This document shows, piece by piece, positions 23,538-35,799 of a stretch of 64,000 bases of DNA. The notes below the pieces were generated by a model, which worked only from the letters and a program-made list of their open reading frames with translations, had not been told where the DNA came from and searched no databases. Each line of letters starts with the position of its first letter. The first letter of the stretch is position 1. This DNA is from Nepenthes gracilis (taxonomy: Eukaryota; Streptophyta; Magnoliopsida; Caryophyllales; Nepenthaceae): contig BSYO01000031.1 of NCBI GenBank assembly GCA_033239525.1, positions 2,170,001 through 2,234,000 of the forward strand, read 5' to 3'. Made by a program: the position numbers and the translations under genes.

Positions 23538-24713
23538 ATGGGAAGCAGCAGATTCAGATTATCAGAGATGATACCGCATGCTTGGTTCTTCAAGCTCAAA
23601 TATATGAGTAGCGGCGGCAGCAAAAATCAATCCCAGGCAAAGAAAAAACACTCACAAACGCAGCAGCAAACGCCGCCGCCCACAAAATCAAAATCTCATG
23701 CAGCAGCAGCGGCGGCGGCGGCGGCAGCGGCGGAATCTCAAGTCCATGGCCATCTTTCTCATTCAAGAAAATCATACTATTTCAGTAGAGATTTGATCAC
23801 CCGAACAGACGAAACTCCGGGAAATTATTCTTCTTGCAATTATCCCCGTGACCCACTGAGAAAATCAGCCAGAAAACGAACCATAAAGGGAAAATCCACC
23901 ACCAAATCCTCCTCCACGCAGGTGCCTGTCTCTTCCTCTGTTCTCACCACCTGCGGCTGCCACGCCACCGCCGCCTCCGCCACCGACTTCCTTTCCATCC
24001 AGCCAAAATCTGAGACCTCGCAGCCAGAAATCTCGCCAAATCGGCTCTTCCTCGTTCCCCAATCCAGCCCTGACCCTTCTCATTCCCTCTCCGCCGCCTG
24101 CCAATGCAGAGTCCACCAGACATCAGGGGAAGCGGACGTTATCGTCGGCATCGATGAGAAGTCGTTGGCCGAGAAAGGTGAAAAATCTGGCAAGGTCGAT
24201 TCTATTTCCAGGATCGAGCTTCCCCCAATCATAACAAAGCCAGAGAAATTGGATGGAATGAAAAACAGAGCAGCAGCAGTTGATGGAAGCAACTATAGGA
24301 GGAGTTCTGCTAACGGGTCAGAGTCAAAGGACCAGAGTAACAGTTCGATGAGGAGATTCTCCGTCAACTCTCCGGCGAACGGAGTAAGACTTCGTCTCAA
24401 TTCTCCGAGGATCGGAAGGAAGGGGCAGGGGAATACTAGTGGACGGAGAAGCAGCGTTCCCGGCAGCTCCCGGCGACGGAGCATATTGGAGAGCTTCGCC
24501 ATTGTCAAATCTTCGCTAGATCCACAGAGTGATTTCAGAGAATCAATGTTGGAGATGATCGTGCAGAACAACATCCGGGCATCGAAGGATTTGGAAGAGC
24601 TTCTCGCTTGCTATCTCTCGCTGAATTCAGATGATTATCATGATCTTATCATCAAAGTCTTCAAGCAAATTTGGTCTGATCTGAACGACATTAAGCAGAG
24701 CAAAGTTGCTTAA
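23538..24713 (+). CDS. OFP: OVATE family protein (OFP1/2/4-like transcriptional repressor)
   Basis: This intronless gene encodes 391 residues. OFPs are plant-specific transcriptional repressors that partner TALE homeodomain proteins (KNOX/BELL) and affect organ shape, cell elongation and secondary walls. The N terminus [20 protein letters not shown] matches the conserved block of the OFP1/OFP4 group. A glutamine/lysine-rich segment and an 11-alanine run (residues 55-65, GC-rich codons) follow, then basic clusters (RKSARKR, GRRSS, SRRRS) that could direct nuclear import. LRLNSPRIG lies just before the domain. The C-terminal OVATE domain spans about residues 319-381, with [30 protein letters not shown] and [12 protein letters not shown] followed by [12 protein letters not shown]. 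The frame extends 10 codons upstream only from a TTG, so the first ATG at 23538 is taken. The domain is intact and the gene is likely functional. Orthology to a particular OFP is not settled. Confidence 0.95.
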   Translation: MGSSRFRLSEMIPHAWFFKLKYMSSGGSKNQSQAKKKHSQTQQQTPPPTKSKSHAAAAAAAAAAAESQVHGHLSHSRKSYYFSRDLITRTDETPGNYSSCNYPRDPLRKSARKRTIKGKSTTKSSSTQVPVSSSVLTTCGCHATAASATDFLSIQPKSETSQPEISPNRLFLVPQSSPDPSHSLSAACQCRVHQTSGEADVIVGIDEKSLAEKGEKSGKVDSISRIELPPIITKPEKLDGMKNRAAAVDGSNYRRSSANGSESKDQSNSSMRRFSVNSPANGVRLRLNSPRIGRKGQGNTSGRRSSVPGSSRRRSILESFAIVKSSLDPQSDFRESMLEMIVQNNIRASKDLEELLACYLSLNSDDYHDLIIKVFKQIWSDLNDIKQSKVA

Positions 24714-25521
24714 TTCCTCACTTGGTACTTCTTAATTACCATTATCATAAAATTGCAAAAAAAAAAAAAAAGAAAAAAAATGCTGTAATTAGAGATAATA
24801 TGGAATATGAAGCTAGTGGTTTTAGTTGGGATTGTGATGATATTATTAAATATTAATTTTATTTATTTTTTATTAGTTGAGATTTATTTTTATAATATAA
24901 AATATTTAAATAAAAATAACATATTAAAATATTATTTCAATTTTAACTCTTTAATATATTTAAAATGATCACGTAAATTAAAATAAATCCACCTATTTTT
25001 GATTTTATTGATAGCTTCGTATTTTAATTTTTGGTTTTATTTTAAAATCAAATTACCAAAGTTTTTATTTCCTATGTATGCTACCTCGGTTCAAGCTTTT
25101 AATTTAATGGACTAATATAGCTCTTGTTTCTAGCTTCTTTAGTAGATTAAACAATTTTGATTTCTTATAAACAACAATGCCTCAATTGGTCACCACTAGA
25201 ATTTGGAATTGGCATTTAAATTCTAGCTCTAATTCAAACTCTACTATTTTAACATTAGACAAAATAAAAAAAATTTAATTTCAAGAGGTAATTCTATGAA
25301 ATTGAATAATATTAAGGGATTGTTCTTTATGATATTTAGGAGTAGAGTATTTCAAGGATGAAAATTATCTGTCAATTAGATATGATAAAATTGAATAAGC
25401 TGAGATCAGTTAAATGAATATTTTTATTTATTTCTGTTGGAAAGATGTGGACTATTTTATTTTTTAAATTACTTCTTTAAAAAATTATATAAAAGTATTA
25501 CCTAAAAATATAATAGCTAAT
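24714..25521. other. OFP 3' flank and AT-rich intergenic DNA
   Basis: About 45 bases after the stop lies an A-rich tract (24757-24780), then AT-rich DNA with no gene. No single clear AATAAA signal stands out close to the stop. The A tract could be genomic low complexity; intronless structure is normal in this family, so it is weak evidence for a retrocopy. Confidence 0.4.
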
Positions 25522-26535
25522 TGTAACACCTAATTCTCAAATTTATATTTATGACATTATAGTTTTATACATTGGATAAATGTAGAAAATAATTATATAA
25601 TAAAAATTTTAAGAAAAAATCAAACATTGAGAAAGGAGGCCCAATGCCTATAGGATAGGAGCCACGTATATGCACGTTTGAGATAAAACCTTCACACCTA
25701 AGATGCACATGAAAAGAGCTCATGCATGATTTAGGAAAAATATATTGCGCTCGTAATGTCTTCATATTTTGTATATAATATATGACATTATTGGTATAAT
25801 TTTGAATTAATTTAAAGATAATTATATAATAAAAATTAGAAAAAAATTAAATTTGAGAAAGTAGGTTTGGCATCTGATGGGCAATGTGCATTGCTCATCC
25901 GTATTTTGGACAAATTATGTGGCACCTAATGTGTATCTATGCAATATTTATACACAATTTGGGTAGAATAAAGGCACCTGAGCCGCTACAGGTTTGAGGC
26001 AGTATGGAGCACTTGATGGCACGTATCTGAGGTTTATGCGTTGATTGATTATATAAGGCTTGTGTGTTCACATCTTGGCCATTTTGTAGGAAAAAGGAGA
26101 GAGAGGAGAGAGTTGGAGAAGTGGAGAGGAAGAAGAAGAGGGGAAAGAAAGGACAATGAATGAGATTTTAGAGCCCTTTATACTGAGATCTGTTAGATTA
26201 TAAAATTATGGCAAATATTTTTAATATCAATCTTTGGTCCATTTTAAAATTTATTAATATTTGTTTACATTTTGTGTTCTATTATTCTTATATACTATTT
26301 TTATGTCTTTATTTTAAAATGTTGTTATATATATGTATTTTTTACCAAATGTTTTAAAGTTTTACTTGGTTTTACAAAAAAAAAAAAGATATTTATTTAT
26401 TTTTTTATAAAATAAGTGAATATTTTAAGATAATATATTTATATATGGAAATGTTTGTAAAGAAAAAGTCTTGAATTTGTGCATTTGAGCATTTTATGTG
26501 ATAGTTCATACATTTGTTTCAAACTGAACTCTATT
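25522..26535 (+). mobile_element. Left part of a split plus-strand LTR
   Basis: TGTAACACCTAATTC is a canonical family LTR start. The segment includes an internal ~231-bp duplication (GACATTAT... at 25553 and 25784), a TATA-like TATATAAGG near 26050 and a GA-rich leader (26092-26150). It breaks at 26535, where a minus-strand element begins. The LTR resumes at 36837. CTATT (26531-26535) and ATATT (36832-36836) are a near-match target duplication for that insertion. Confidence 0.7.
25553..25875 (+). repeat. ~231-bp offset direct duplication in LTR
   Basis: GACATTAT...AATTATATAATAAAAATT...TTGAGAAAG(G/T)AGG occurs at 25553-25645 and again from 25784. Only one such block is seen in the related LTR near 16590-16670, so the second copy was probably gained here. 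Confidence 0.65.
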
Positions 26536-28527
26536 TATCACGTATTCGAATTAAAGCAAGTTTAAACAATTTTAATTCATAAAAATTAAAATTTTAAAAT
26601 AATACCACAATAATCAATAAATTTTAAACCTGAGTATAACAAAACGAACGTCCACATAATCCAAAATGATAATCATAATAACAATAACCCGTATGGGATT
26701 TCATCGGTAACCATCCAGATAATAAAATAAATATGACCCGCTCAATAAATAAATATAACTTAATGACTGCATAATCCAACTATTTTTAATACAAAACCAT
26801 AGGTTTACATCCGGCCAAACTCAATATTTAAAATACATCCTATTCATTCAGTTCAAAAAATAAAGTTAAACTCACCCAAACAGATGAAATTATGATCAGA
26901 TCATGTTCAAACTCCTACAATGTATTTAAGCCTATTAATTTGAAGGGATAAGAAGTAAAAACGTGAGTCTAAAACTTAATACCTATTTACATCATATAAT
27001 AAACAATAATGTCCTGAAATCAGAGGGAGGGTTCATAAACACACTCAAACCATATAAAAGACACAAATTCAAAAGATATTAAAAGTTCGAAGGTAATCTC
27101 GTATTCAAAATATAATTCACATCAAAATATAGTCTGAACGAAACATGATTTGAAATAAAATCATATAATCTAAATCATATCATAATATATATGGAATATA
27201 TACTGAATAAAATAAAATTCGGATCGAGATCACATACGAATGAAACACAATCCGAAACGAAATCACATAAGAAACAAAATATGTTCCGAAATGAAATCAC
27301 ATACCCAAATGTACACGACAAAAAAAGTCTCATCTATGAGTAAGCTTGCGAATATTCAACGAAGTCCAAATACAAATTAATATAGAAATATAAAGTATGC
27401 ATGAAATCGAAGAACAAAAGGCCAAGAGACCAACTTGAGGAAGGGTTGCACATACTCTTAATAATCTTAATTCATATCAACCACTGTTTAGACCTATTGG
27501 TAGTGCTATCCATATATGCTCTCCTATAGACAATGAACATGCTTATTATGCTTTGTCACCCGTAACGTTGGGTGCAACCGTTAAATTTAGTTTATATATT
27601 AGGACATCCAAATATATTAAATTCGTTCAATTTACTTATAATGGTTCTCATTAAAATATAAATAAGGTGGGTGGTCATCTGTATAACAAAGCCTTTTCTT
27701 ATTAGCAAAAAAGGGAGTCAAAAAGCTTTCCCTGTCGGGAAACAAAGCTTTCCCTGTCGGGAAACAAAGCTTTCCCCATTGGGAGAGGGTTACCTATCAC
27801 ATATCAAATCATATCACAAAGGTAGAGATTCCAATCTCTAGACAGCGATACATGTATACCAATGAACAGCCCATGTAGGTTTTCATAATTTTTTTCGTAT
27901 AAGCATACTTATATATAAATATAAAATCTCAAATATTTACCAATTGTTTCATAAAATACACAAAATCCTTAAATACTTATAAAATCTGAACAGAATTTCC
28001 AAATGATTGGTAGAAATAACATACATGCACAAAGAAAACAAATATGGTAAATAAAAATAACATATATGTACATTAAACCACCAAAACGTAAACAAGGTTT
28101 ATTAGATATGAAAACAAACCAAAGATAAGGTGTAAGGATACTTTTCATAACCTTCAACTAAGCAGATCTGACAACAAGTTACTCTGAACCAAGACTTCTT
28201 TTCTTCCTTTGTCCTCTTTCTCCTCCTCATCTTTCTCTCCCCTTTTCCTTCTCCCCCACGAATGGCAAAACAATGTGCTGATGCCACTTAAATGGGGCCA
28301 TCGACACTCGAGCACTACTCAGGCATACCTCGAGCACTGTCTTGGGAGCCCCTCGAGCACTACACCACAGCTTTCAGCGCTCAGGCGCACGGCAGGCATG
28401 TCTCAGCGCTAGCTTGCCTGCTTTAATTCCTTTAAAATTTTACAATATATAATTATTTTTCATACATTCAAAATATCCAAAATAACATATAATATCAAAT
28501 GAAATTAAATGGAAACCAGTCATTATA
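26536..28527 (-). mobile_element. 3' LTR of the outer minus-strand gypsy element
   Basis: The left end TATCACGTATTCG and right end CAGTCATTATA are mutated forms of the inverted family termini, and the length of 1,992 bp fits. It contains the inverted CT-rich leader (28200-28255), a GC-rich U3 with CTCGAGCACT words about every 25-30 bp (28307-28365), and tandem hairpin repeats at 27722-27785. To its right lies the 3' end of a gypsy internal region, as expected for a 3' LTR read on the minus strand. Confidence 0.75.
27722..27785 (-). repeat. 22-bp tandem hairpin repeat in LTR
   Basis: AAAGCTTTCCCTGTCGGGAA followed by AC occurs at 27722-27743 and 27744-27765, with a partial third copy. Each copy folds as TTTCCC-TGTC-GGGAAA; on the element's sense strand the loop is GACA, the same loop as in the intact LTR at 822-854. 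It lies about 760-800 bases from the LTR start, the position of the hairpin cluster in other copies. Confidence 0.85.
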
Positions 28528-28891
28528 CTCCTCTTTCTCCATAAAAATTTCGTTCTCAAAATTTACGTACCTTAAAACTCATACAGATAGGAGTATTTCT
28601 ATTGGACTTCATTCTCGCATTCCCAAGTCACTTTCTCGACTGATTGATTTCACCATAATACTTTAACCAATAGAATTGTCTTATTCCTCAACATCAGATT
28701 TTTTTCTATCCAAAATTTGAAGCAAAACCTCAACATAAATCAAATTTTCATCAATTTGTAATTGCTCATACTCGATCACATAAGAAGGATCATATACATA
28801 CTTTCTCAACATAGAAATATGAAATACAATATGACAATCCATCAAACTCGGAGGCAAAGCCAATCTATTGGCCACCTCACTGTTCCATTGC
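28528..28891 (-). pseudogene. Gypsy integrase C-terminal remnant
   Basis: On the minus strand, 28681-28875 encodes a stretch with RLALPPSLMDCHIVFHISML and RKYVYDPSYVIEY, then LQILDRK. This is the C-terminal end of a Ty3/gypsy integrase of the Tekay/Del type. The upstream part is missing: at 28892 the text switches to an LTR end (TGTCACATCC). Between the stop and the LTR at 28527 is the short 3' untranslated stretch with the polypurine region. It belongs to the outer element whose 3' LTR is 26536-28527. Confidence 0.75.
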
Positions 28892-31197
28892 TGTCACATC
28901 CCGAGACATATACACGATTAAAATAAAATCTACAATATAAAAATCTAATAAATGCATCAATAATGACAAAATATAACCTAAGTATGACAGCCTATACATA
29001 TACAAGACCGAACACTATGTAACCCACATAAGACCTCATCGGATATAAATTCGGACAACACAATACGTGTCCTACTATCCATAAGTTAAAAAAGGAATAT
29101 CCAACAAAAGAATAACTCATCTACACAACATAAATATCCTATAATTCACAATATCGTGTCCACGGCCCACAACCGTCCATACACAATAACCAAATATACC
29201 TTTGAGATCAAAAGCCTAATAGGCATAAATATTCATACTCACTAGGAAAGCAATGTTGCGTTAGATTGAGTCCAAACTCTTACAATCGTAGTCAAGCCAC
29301 TAGTTTAAAGAGATAAAATATGAAAACGTGAGCATAAACTCAGCAAGTATTATTGTTTATAAAACAGTGCATATAAATCATAAGGAAGGCAATGTTGCGT
29401 TAGATCAAAAGACTAATAGGCAATGTGCATAACCAAATATACCTCGAAATCGAAAGCCTAATAGGCATAAATAATCATACTCACTAGGAAAGTAATGTTG
29501 CGTCAGATCGAGTCCGAAATCCTATAATTGTATCTAAGTCACTAGTTTGAAGGGATAAAATATGAAAACGTGAACATCAACTCAGTAAGATCATCATATA
29601 TAAAATAGTGCATATAAATTAGAAGGGATGCCACATCACAACCGTGTAAAATAAAACAAAGGTCTATAAAATCTCTAAAAATCGAAGAATAGTCTCGTAC
29701 TAAATCATTGTTCGTATCAAATCATTCTTCCGGAACATAATCATAATAAATCATGATCCGATTAGATCTCATAGATGACATTGTATCTTATTATAACATA
29801 TCATGATTTGAGCTCACATCGCATAAGCCGTAACCATTACCGTATCTGCATGGGACACATACCATCTTTGGATTCAAATTTTATAATCTCATATACATAA
29901 ATCAAGGGTCAGAACAAAAACATATAAATCAAAACATGTTATGAGGCTTAACACATATCTATACATACGAGACATTTCATTCACCCATCTGCGGGTCAAT
30001 CCACATATCTCAAATCATAGTCCATATAAATATATACAAAAATATAATGTATATACATAATATGAGAACCAAAGATTCAAAAAACCAATTTGAGAAAGGA
30101 TTACACATACTTCTAATAATTTCGAGCTAATCCATCTGCAATTGAAGCAAGTAGGTTAGGCCATCTATATATTTTGTCTCTCATAGATCAAAAACTTACT
30201 CACTATATTTTGTTACCTGCAACTTAAAGTGCAATCTTAAATTTAGTTATATATTAGAATATCTGAATATATTAATTTTTGTTAATTTCTTATGATGGTT
30301 CTCATTAAAACATATAGGGCAAGTCGACTACATCATAACTCACTTTGCTGCCAACGGAAGAGAGATCACATATCACATATATCCCCGTGAAAACCATAGT
30401 TTCCCAGTCGGGAGAGGTGCCACATATAGTACATAAATCGGATCACAAATAGACCTCTAAGGTCTCGGACTATTGTGGTCCCACAAGATAATGACCTCAT
30501 CCCTTGGCAGCGTGCATGGGTACTGATGTAAGGCTTGTTTCATAGTTTCAAAATATACAGATTCACAAATATGCAAATATAATGTTCTAGGTTTTTATAA
30601 AATAGAAAACCCTCCAAAAATTATAAATACTCATGAAAAATCATTGAACAACTCGTAAAATATACATGCATGTAAACAATAAGGAGAGAAGGTGCACAGA
30701 AATCACATGCATGTAAATAAAATCTCTAAAATACATAAATATTAATGGATATAAAAATAGACCAAAGATTTGACTTACGGATACTTGCCTTAACTTTATA
30801 CTTCGTAGATTTGACGAAAGGATGCTCCGAAACATCCAATTGTCACTTTCTCTTTCTGCCTTTTTCTCTCATCTCTCTCTCCTCTCCTGTCTTCTGTGCG
30901 AAATAAGCAAAACCCTAACTATGCGGCTTTTTATAATCGGCTTTGCTCAAGTGGCACCTCGAGCGCACACATGTGCAAATTCGTTCCTCCTGCATGCTTT
31001 TAGCGCGCGTCGAGCGCGGGTCTAATACACGGTTCTAGAAAATGCACCTCCCTCACGCCTGCAGCGCACCTCGAGCATAGAAATATGAATCCAAGGCCCT
31101 TTAGATTTTCACAAAATACCATTAAACCAGTACATCCAATAATCTCAAAAATAATAAATATATTTAAAATATATCAAATGGAGATCCAAGTGTTATA
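28892..31197 (-). mobile_element. 3' LTR of the inner gypsy element, minus strand
   Basis: It begins TGTCACATCCCGAG (canonical TG) and ends at GTGTTATA (mutated), 2,306 bp. The extra length is explained by an internal duplication at 29186-29620. It has a hairpin TCCC-AGTC-GGGA at 30402-30413, an inverted CT-rich leader (30840-30890), an inverted TATA region near 30935 and a GC-rich U3 with CGAGCGC words (30955-31080). Its right side joins the 3' end of the internal region at 31198. The left flank is integrase of another element, so it was inserted into, or recombined with, that element. Confidence 0.75.
29186..29620 (-). repeat. Direct duplication of ~195 bp inside LTR
   Basis: ATAACCAAATATACC...AAAGCCTAATAGGCATAAAT...GCATATAAAT(C/T)A occurs at 29186-29381 and 29429-29620, with a 47-bp mixed spacer. 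The partner LTR at 35800-36540 has only one copy, so the duplication arose or was lost after that LTR split off. Confidence 0.75.
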
Positions 31198-32780
31198 GTT
31201 CTCTTTTATTTAAAAAAATTTCATCCTCAAAATTTATGTACCCTAATCCTTGAAAAGATAAAGATATTTCTCCCAGATTTCAATCTCACACTCCCAAGTC
31301 ACTTCTTCGACTGTGTGGTTCATTCACAGTGCTTTAACCAATAAAATCACCTTATTTTTTAGTACTTGATTCTTTCGGTCTAAAATTTAAATAGGAACCT
31401 CAACATACGATAAATTCTCATCAATTTTTAATAGCTCAAACTCAATCATATAGGACAGATCATACACATACTTCTTTAGTATAGACACATGGAAAATATT
31501 ATGATATTCCGCCAAACTCGGAAGCAAAGCCAGTCTATAGGACACCTCTCCAATTCGTTCCAACACTTCAAATAGCCCAATAAATCTCGACTTTAACTTG
31601 CTTTTTTCTCCAAATCGCAAGATTCCTTTCCTCAAAGATACCTTTATAAATACATGATTGCTTACCTCAAATCTCAAACCCGACCTTTTATCTACATGGC
31701 ACTTTTGACGACTTTGCATAACTTTCAACTAATCTTGAACGATCTTAATCTTTACCAACAAATCCTAGATAATATCGAGACCCAAAAGTCTTCGATCATC
31801 GATCTCTTCCCAATTGATGGGAGACTTGCATCTTTGCCCATATAAAGCTTCAAAAGGGCTATCTCGATACTTGACTGATTGCTATTATTATAAACAAACT
31901 CGACAAGTGGTAAATAATTATTTCAACTTCCTTTTATCTCCAAAACCATTGCCCTCAGCATATCCTCTAAAATCTGGATGGTCCTTTCAGCCTGACCACC
32001 GCTTGTGAATGAAATGTCATACTGAACTTCAACTTAGTCCCTAACACCTTATGCAGACTCTTCCAAAATTTTGATACAAACCTTGGGCCATGATCAGAAA
32101 TAATTGAAGTTGGAGCACCGTACAGTCTCATAACCTCATTAACATGCAAACAGGTCAACTTATCTCGAGAATACGTCATCGAGATTGGTAAAAAATGAGC
32201 CGACTTGGTAAATCTATTCACAATCACTCAAATTGTATCCATCTTCTTTGCTATTCTTGGCAACCCTGAAACAAAATCTATCGAAATGTGTTCCCACTTC
32301 AAGCTGAAAATCGGTAGAGGGTGCAAAAATCTTGGCGGCTTCTTATACTTGACTTTCACTTGCTGACGTACAATACACCTAGTTACAAACGTCGTAATTT
32401 CTCACTTCATATTCCTCCACCAAAAATTCTTCATGTCTTGATACATCTTGTTGACTTCAAGATGGATTATATATCTCCATCGATGAGCTTCATTCAATAT
32501 TTTCTCCTTCAACTCCTAAATATTAGAAACACAGATCTTATCTGAAAATAAAGAACTCCATTTGCCCACACATTAAAATCCACTCGAGCTTCATTACCCA
32601 AGTCACCAACGATCTATATCAAATACGAGTCATTCATCTGACTCTCCTTAATCTTCCCAAAATCAACGAGTTGCACTTGGAGATACTATAACATCATCCT
32701 CGACTCTTTGGAGTGCAATCAAACAATGCAGCTATTCATTCTACTAAACATCTCCTACTCCTTAACCATTAAATGAGCTA
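31198..32780 (-). pseudogene. Gypsy integrase, degenerate
   Basis: The minus-strand frames carry an integrase in pieces. The core at 31967-32227 has VNRFTKSAHFLP and then IISDHGPRFVSKFW around the second catalytic aspartate. Just past it the frame shifts near 32005, and GGQAERTIQILED with the catalytic glutamate lies in another frame. The C-terminal part at 31387-31728 has RFGEKSKLKSRFIGLFEVLE and the phrase IFHVSILKKYVYD typical of Tekay/Del chromoviruses. Integrase would insert the element's cDNA into chromosomes; the frameshifts and stops mean no active enzyme can be made from this copy. Confidence 0.85.
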
Positions 32781-32789
32781 TTAACCCAA

Positions 32790-33448
32790 AAGCTTCTTAC
32801 TCAAGGTATCATCGACCACATTAGTTTTCCTCGACTGATACTAGATATCATAATCATAATCTTTCAACAACTCCATCCAACTCTACTACTGCATATTCAT
32901 CTCTTTTTGAAAAAATAAATATTTTAAACTCTTATGATCTAAATAAACTATAAACTTTTTTTATTCAAATAATGTATTCAAATTCTCAAAGCAAATATCG
33001 TAGCTACCAATTCCAAATCATGAGTGGAATAATTCTGCTCGTACATTTTTAATTGTCTTGATCCATAGACAATGATCCGACCTCACGCTGCATCAAAACA
33101 CAGCCCAAACCTCTCGAGAAGTATCACAATACACAACAAATCCTCATGATCCAGCAGGGATCGACACCACTAGCGCCAACATCAATCTCTTCTTCAATTC
33201 CTAAAAACTACTTTCATAATCATCATCCCAAATAAACACTACTTACTTTTGCATCAATTAGGTTAAAGGCACTGCAATCCTTGAGAAATTCTCAACAAAT
33301 CACCGGTAATATCCACTAAACCCAAGAAACTCCAAACCTCTACGACATTCATCGAGCTTTCCTAAATAATCACACCTTCTACTTTACTTGAATCTATAGA
33401 CATGCCATCTTTTGAAATAACATGACCCAAGAAAGAAATTTTCTCAAA
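32790..33448 (-). pseudogene. Gypsy RNase H, degenerate
   Basis: Conceptual translation of the minus strand gives scattered family phrases in different frames: GFSGYY (the RT-RNase H connection), GFVVYCDTS, DHKSLKYLFFQKEMNMQ, and a final ...TNVVDDTLSKK matching the link to integrase. Stops and frameshifts separate them. The order between reverse transcriptase (right) and integrase (left) is that of Ty3/gypsy pol. Confidence 0.75.
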
Positions 33449-33995
33449 TTAAAACTCACACTTCTTCAATTTTGCGAACAAGCGCCTTTCCCTTAGGGTT
33501 TGCAACGTAATCTTTAAATGAGTTTCATACACCTCAAAGCTCATTGAATAAATCAAAATATCATCAATAAAAACTACTATGAATTGATCTAAGAATGGCT
33601 GGAAGACCCAATTCATCGAATTCATAAACGATATTGAAATATTAGATAACCCAAAAGGCATCACAAGGAACTCATAATGACCATACCTTATCCTTATGGC
33701 CATCTTAGGTATGTCTTCATGCTTAAACCTTAGTTGATGATACTCCGATTTCAGATCAATATTAGAGAACACCCAAACTCCCTGTAGCTGATTAGACAAA
33801 TCATTGTTTCTCGGGAGGGAATACTTATTCTTAATGGCAATCTTATTCAATCCTATATAATCAACACATAGTTTCATTGATCCATCTTTTTTTTTTTTTA
33901 AAAACACAAGAGCTCCCCACTACGATATATTCGGTTGAATAAAACCCTTCTCCAGCAATTCTTGCGGCTACTACTTCAGTTCCTTTAGTTTGGAC
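33449..33995 (-). pseudogene. Gypsy reverse transcriptase fragment
   Basis: An open stretch at 33449-33907 (minus) has [18 protein letters not shown] near its start, [20 protein letters not shown], the block [14 protein letters not shown], and FIDDILIYS with the catalytic aspartate pair (an F-x-D-D form normal in plant gypsy elements). [11 protein letters not shown] ends the fingers/palm part. A T-rich run (33888-33899), read as lysines on the minus strand, sits at the left edge of the motif block and may be a slippage site. The frame is open for about 150 codons but is cut off on both sides by stops. Confidence 0.85.
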
Positions 33996-34078
33996 AAGGC
34001 CTTTCTATAAGGAACCCTCGCAATCGGCGCTGACCCTGGTACCACATTAATAGAAAACTCAACCTCTCTATCAGGAGG

Positions 34079-34743
34079 CTATCGAGACAAATCCTCAAGA
34101 AACACATCCTCAAACTCACGAACCATTGGGATGTCCTCAATGACCACTAAATGACTCCAAGAAGTGGTCACACTTGCCAAATAAGCTTGACATCCTTCTT
34201 GCATCAAATGGCTCACGTGAAGAGCCAAAATCAACCCTGTTGCTTCCTTCCCAATCCTACCTTGAAAATCAAAAGACTCATACCACGGAATACAAGACAA
34301 CACCGATTTATGGAAGTAATCCACCATAGAGTGGTAGCTCACCAACCAATCTATTCCCAAGATAACATCTAAATCTAGCATGTTTAACAAATCAAATCCG
34401 CTGACAACTCATAACTATAAACCCAAACCGGACATCGAAGATAAACATTCTTAGAGAACAATGATTTACCCACCGGAGTCGATATAATCAAAGCAATCTC
34501 TTAACATTGAGGTGGCACACATAAATTATATACAAACCTAGGGGCCATAAAAGAATGCATAGCTCCAGGGTCAATCAAAACATGAGCCATGGAATTAAAG
34601 ATTTGCAAGTTACCTTCCACCACCGACAGATTCGCCCTAGTGTCACGGGTTGTCACAGCATAGGTTTTTCCAAACATTGCTGGCCTTCTATCTAAATGCT
34701 CCAGTCTCGGTGACTGACGACAGTCCTTTGCTCGATGGTCCAC
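34079..34743 (-). pseudogene. Gypsy aspartic protease and RT linker
   Basis: The minus frame 34501-34743 begins in the gag tail and reaches VLIDPGAMHSFMA, the protease active-site region in the D-P-G-A form common in plant gypsy elements. The frame 34079-34390 has LDVILGIDWLVSYHS, the downstream protease block, and ends with VREFEDVFLEDL, which precedes reverse transcriptase. The two parts are separated by stops near 34400-34500. Confidence 0.8.
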
Positions 34744-35480
34744 CTTGTCGTAATTGAAGCATGCTCCACCCTATCGATAACAAACTTACCCGGCATGGTT
34801 CTTTCCACATTGCTCGCATGTCAATTTCATAAAATGAAACATCAAAGAAGAAGACTTTGAATGTGAGCCCCCACTGTAAAAATTTTGGCCTTCATGCTGC
34901 AATTTCTTTGTGAAATATTGCTCCTTGAGTTGCTCCTATTCAATCAACAAGACTCGATCCAAAACAAAAGGGCACCAACTGCTTCTGATCTAATCATTCA
35001 ACCATAACTGGAACTTCCGAGCCTTCAAAGCTTCATCTTCCGTCACATGCGAGGCAAATTGAGACAACTCGGTAAACTGTGCATCATACTCAATCACGGA
35101 TTTATTTTCTTGCCACAAATAACTGAACTCATCTAATTTAATATCTCAGATGTTAGCTAGAAAGAACTTGTCCAGAAATGCTTCATGAAATACATGTTAG
35201 GAAATCTCTTCATTTTCTTGCCCCAAAGTGTGGCATTGGGCCACCCACCATCTGTTAGTCTCACCTTTCGAGCAGAAAATAGCAAATTTGACCATGTTCT
35301 CCTTAGGGTAGCCAATCATTCAAACACTCTCTCTAATTCCTGTAGCCAATTTTCTACATTCACGAGATTGAATTCTCTCTAAAATTTTGGGACATGCTCA
35401 CTTTTGAATCTGTTAAACAGCATCCTGGCTTGGCCTTGCTCGGCCAACCTCCTCATAGCCTCTTGACCTTGATAAGTCAT
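34735..35480 (-). pseudogene. Gypsy gag, degenerate, with zinc-knuckle remnant
   Basis: Translation of the minus strand shows ENWLQELERVFE and then AQFTELSQFASHVTEDEALKAR, matching the capsid region of plant gypsy gag. CEQCGKNHAG and CFNYDKVDHRAKDC follow, a zinc-knuckle region with one cysteine changed to tyrosine. Gag forms the particle that packages element RNA. Several stops and shifts break it. Confidence 0.75.
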
Positions 35481-35781
35481 TCTCCTTATGGCCTCTAAAT
35501 TATTATCGTGTTGCTAAATCATCCAGTCCATAATATTGCTTATGCAACCCATCATTGCCATATACTCGTCCTTGTGACTAGAGACCAATCTTCTTCCCCT
35601 AACAGCTTTCTGAGTTCTGCTCATACTGTCATCTTTTCGACTAAAAATCGATCTTCTGTCCCTAGAAGACCTATTATTTGCTATAACATTTACCTATCAA
35701 ACATGAGATTTAAATCAACCATCTTTTCAAAATTGACCCATAATGACACAATGGAACCCCAAATGACTCCCCTTTTTAACA

Positions 35782-35795
35782 CTTCTATGATACCA
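35782..35795 (-). other. Primer binding site, initiator Met tRNA type
   Basis: Read on the minus strand, the site is TGGTATCATAGAAG, placed 4 bases inside the 5' LTR border at 35800. TGGTATCA matches the complement of the 3' end of plant initiator methionine tRNA, the usual primer of this lineage. The similar site at 50134 supports it. Confidence 0.7.
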
Positions 35796-35799
35796 TCGC

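Noticed and set aside
23865..24574. Antisense frames over the OFP gene
   Set aside because: They are shadows of GC-rich OFP codons and carry no domain.
24757..24780. Poly(A) tail proving OFP is a retrocopy
   Set aside because: OFP genes are usually intronless, A-rich runs are common here, and no target duplication or truncated promoter was seen.
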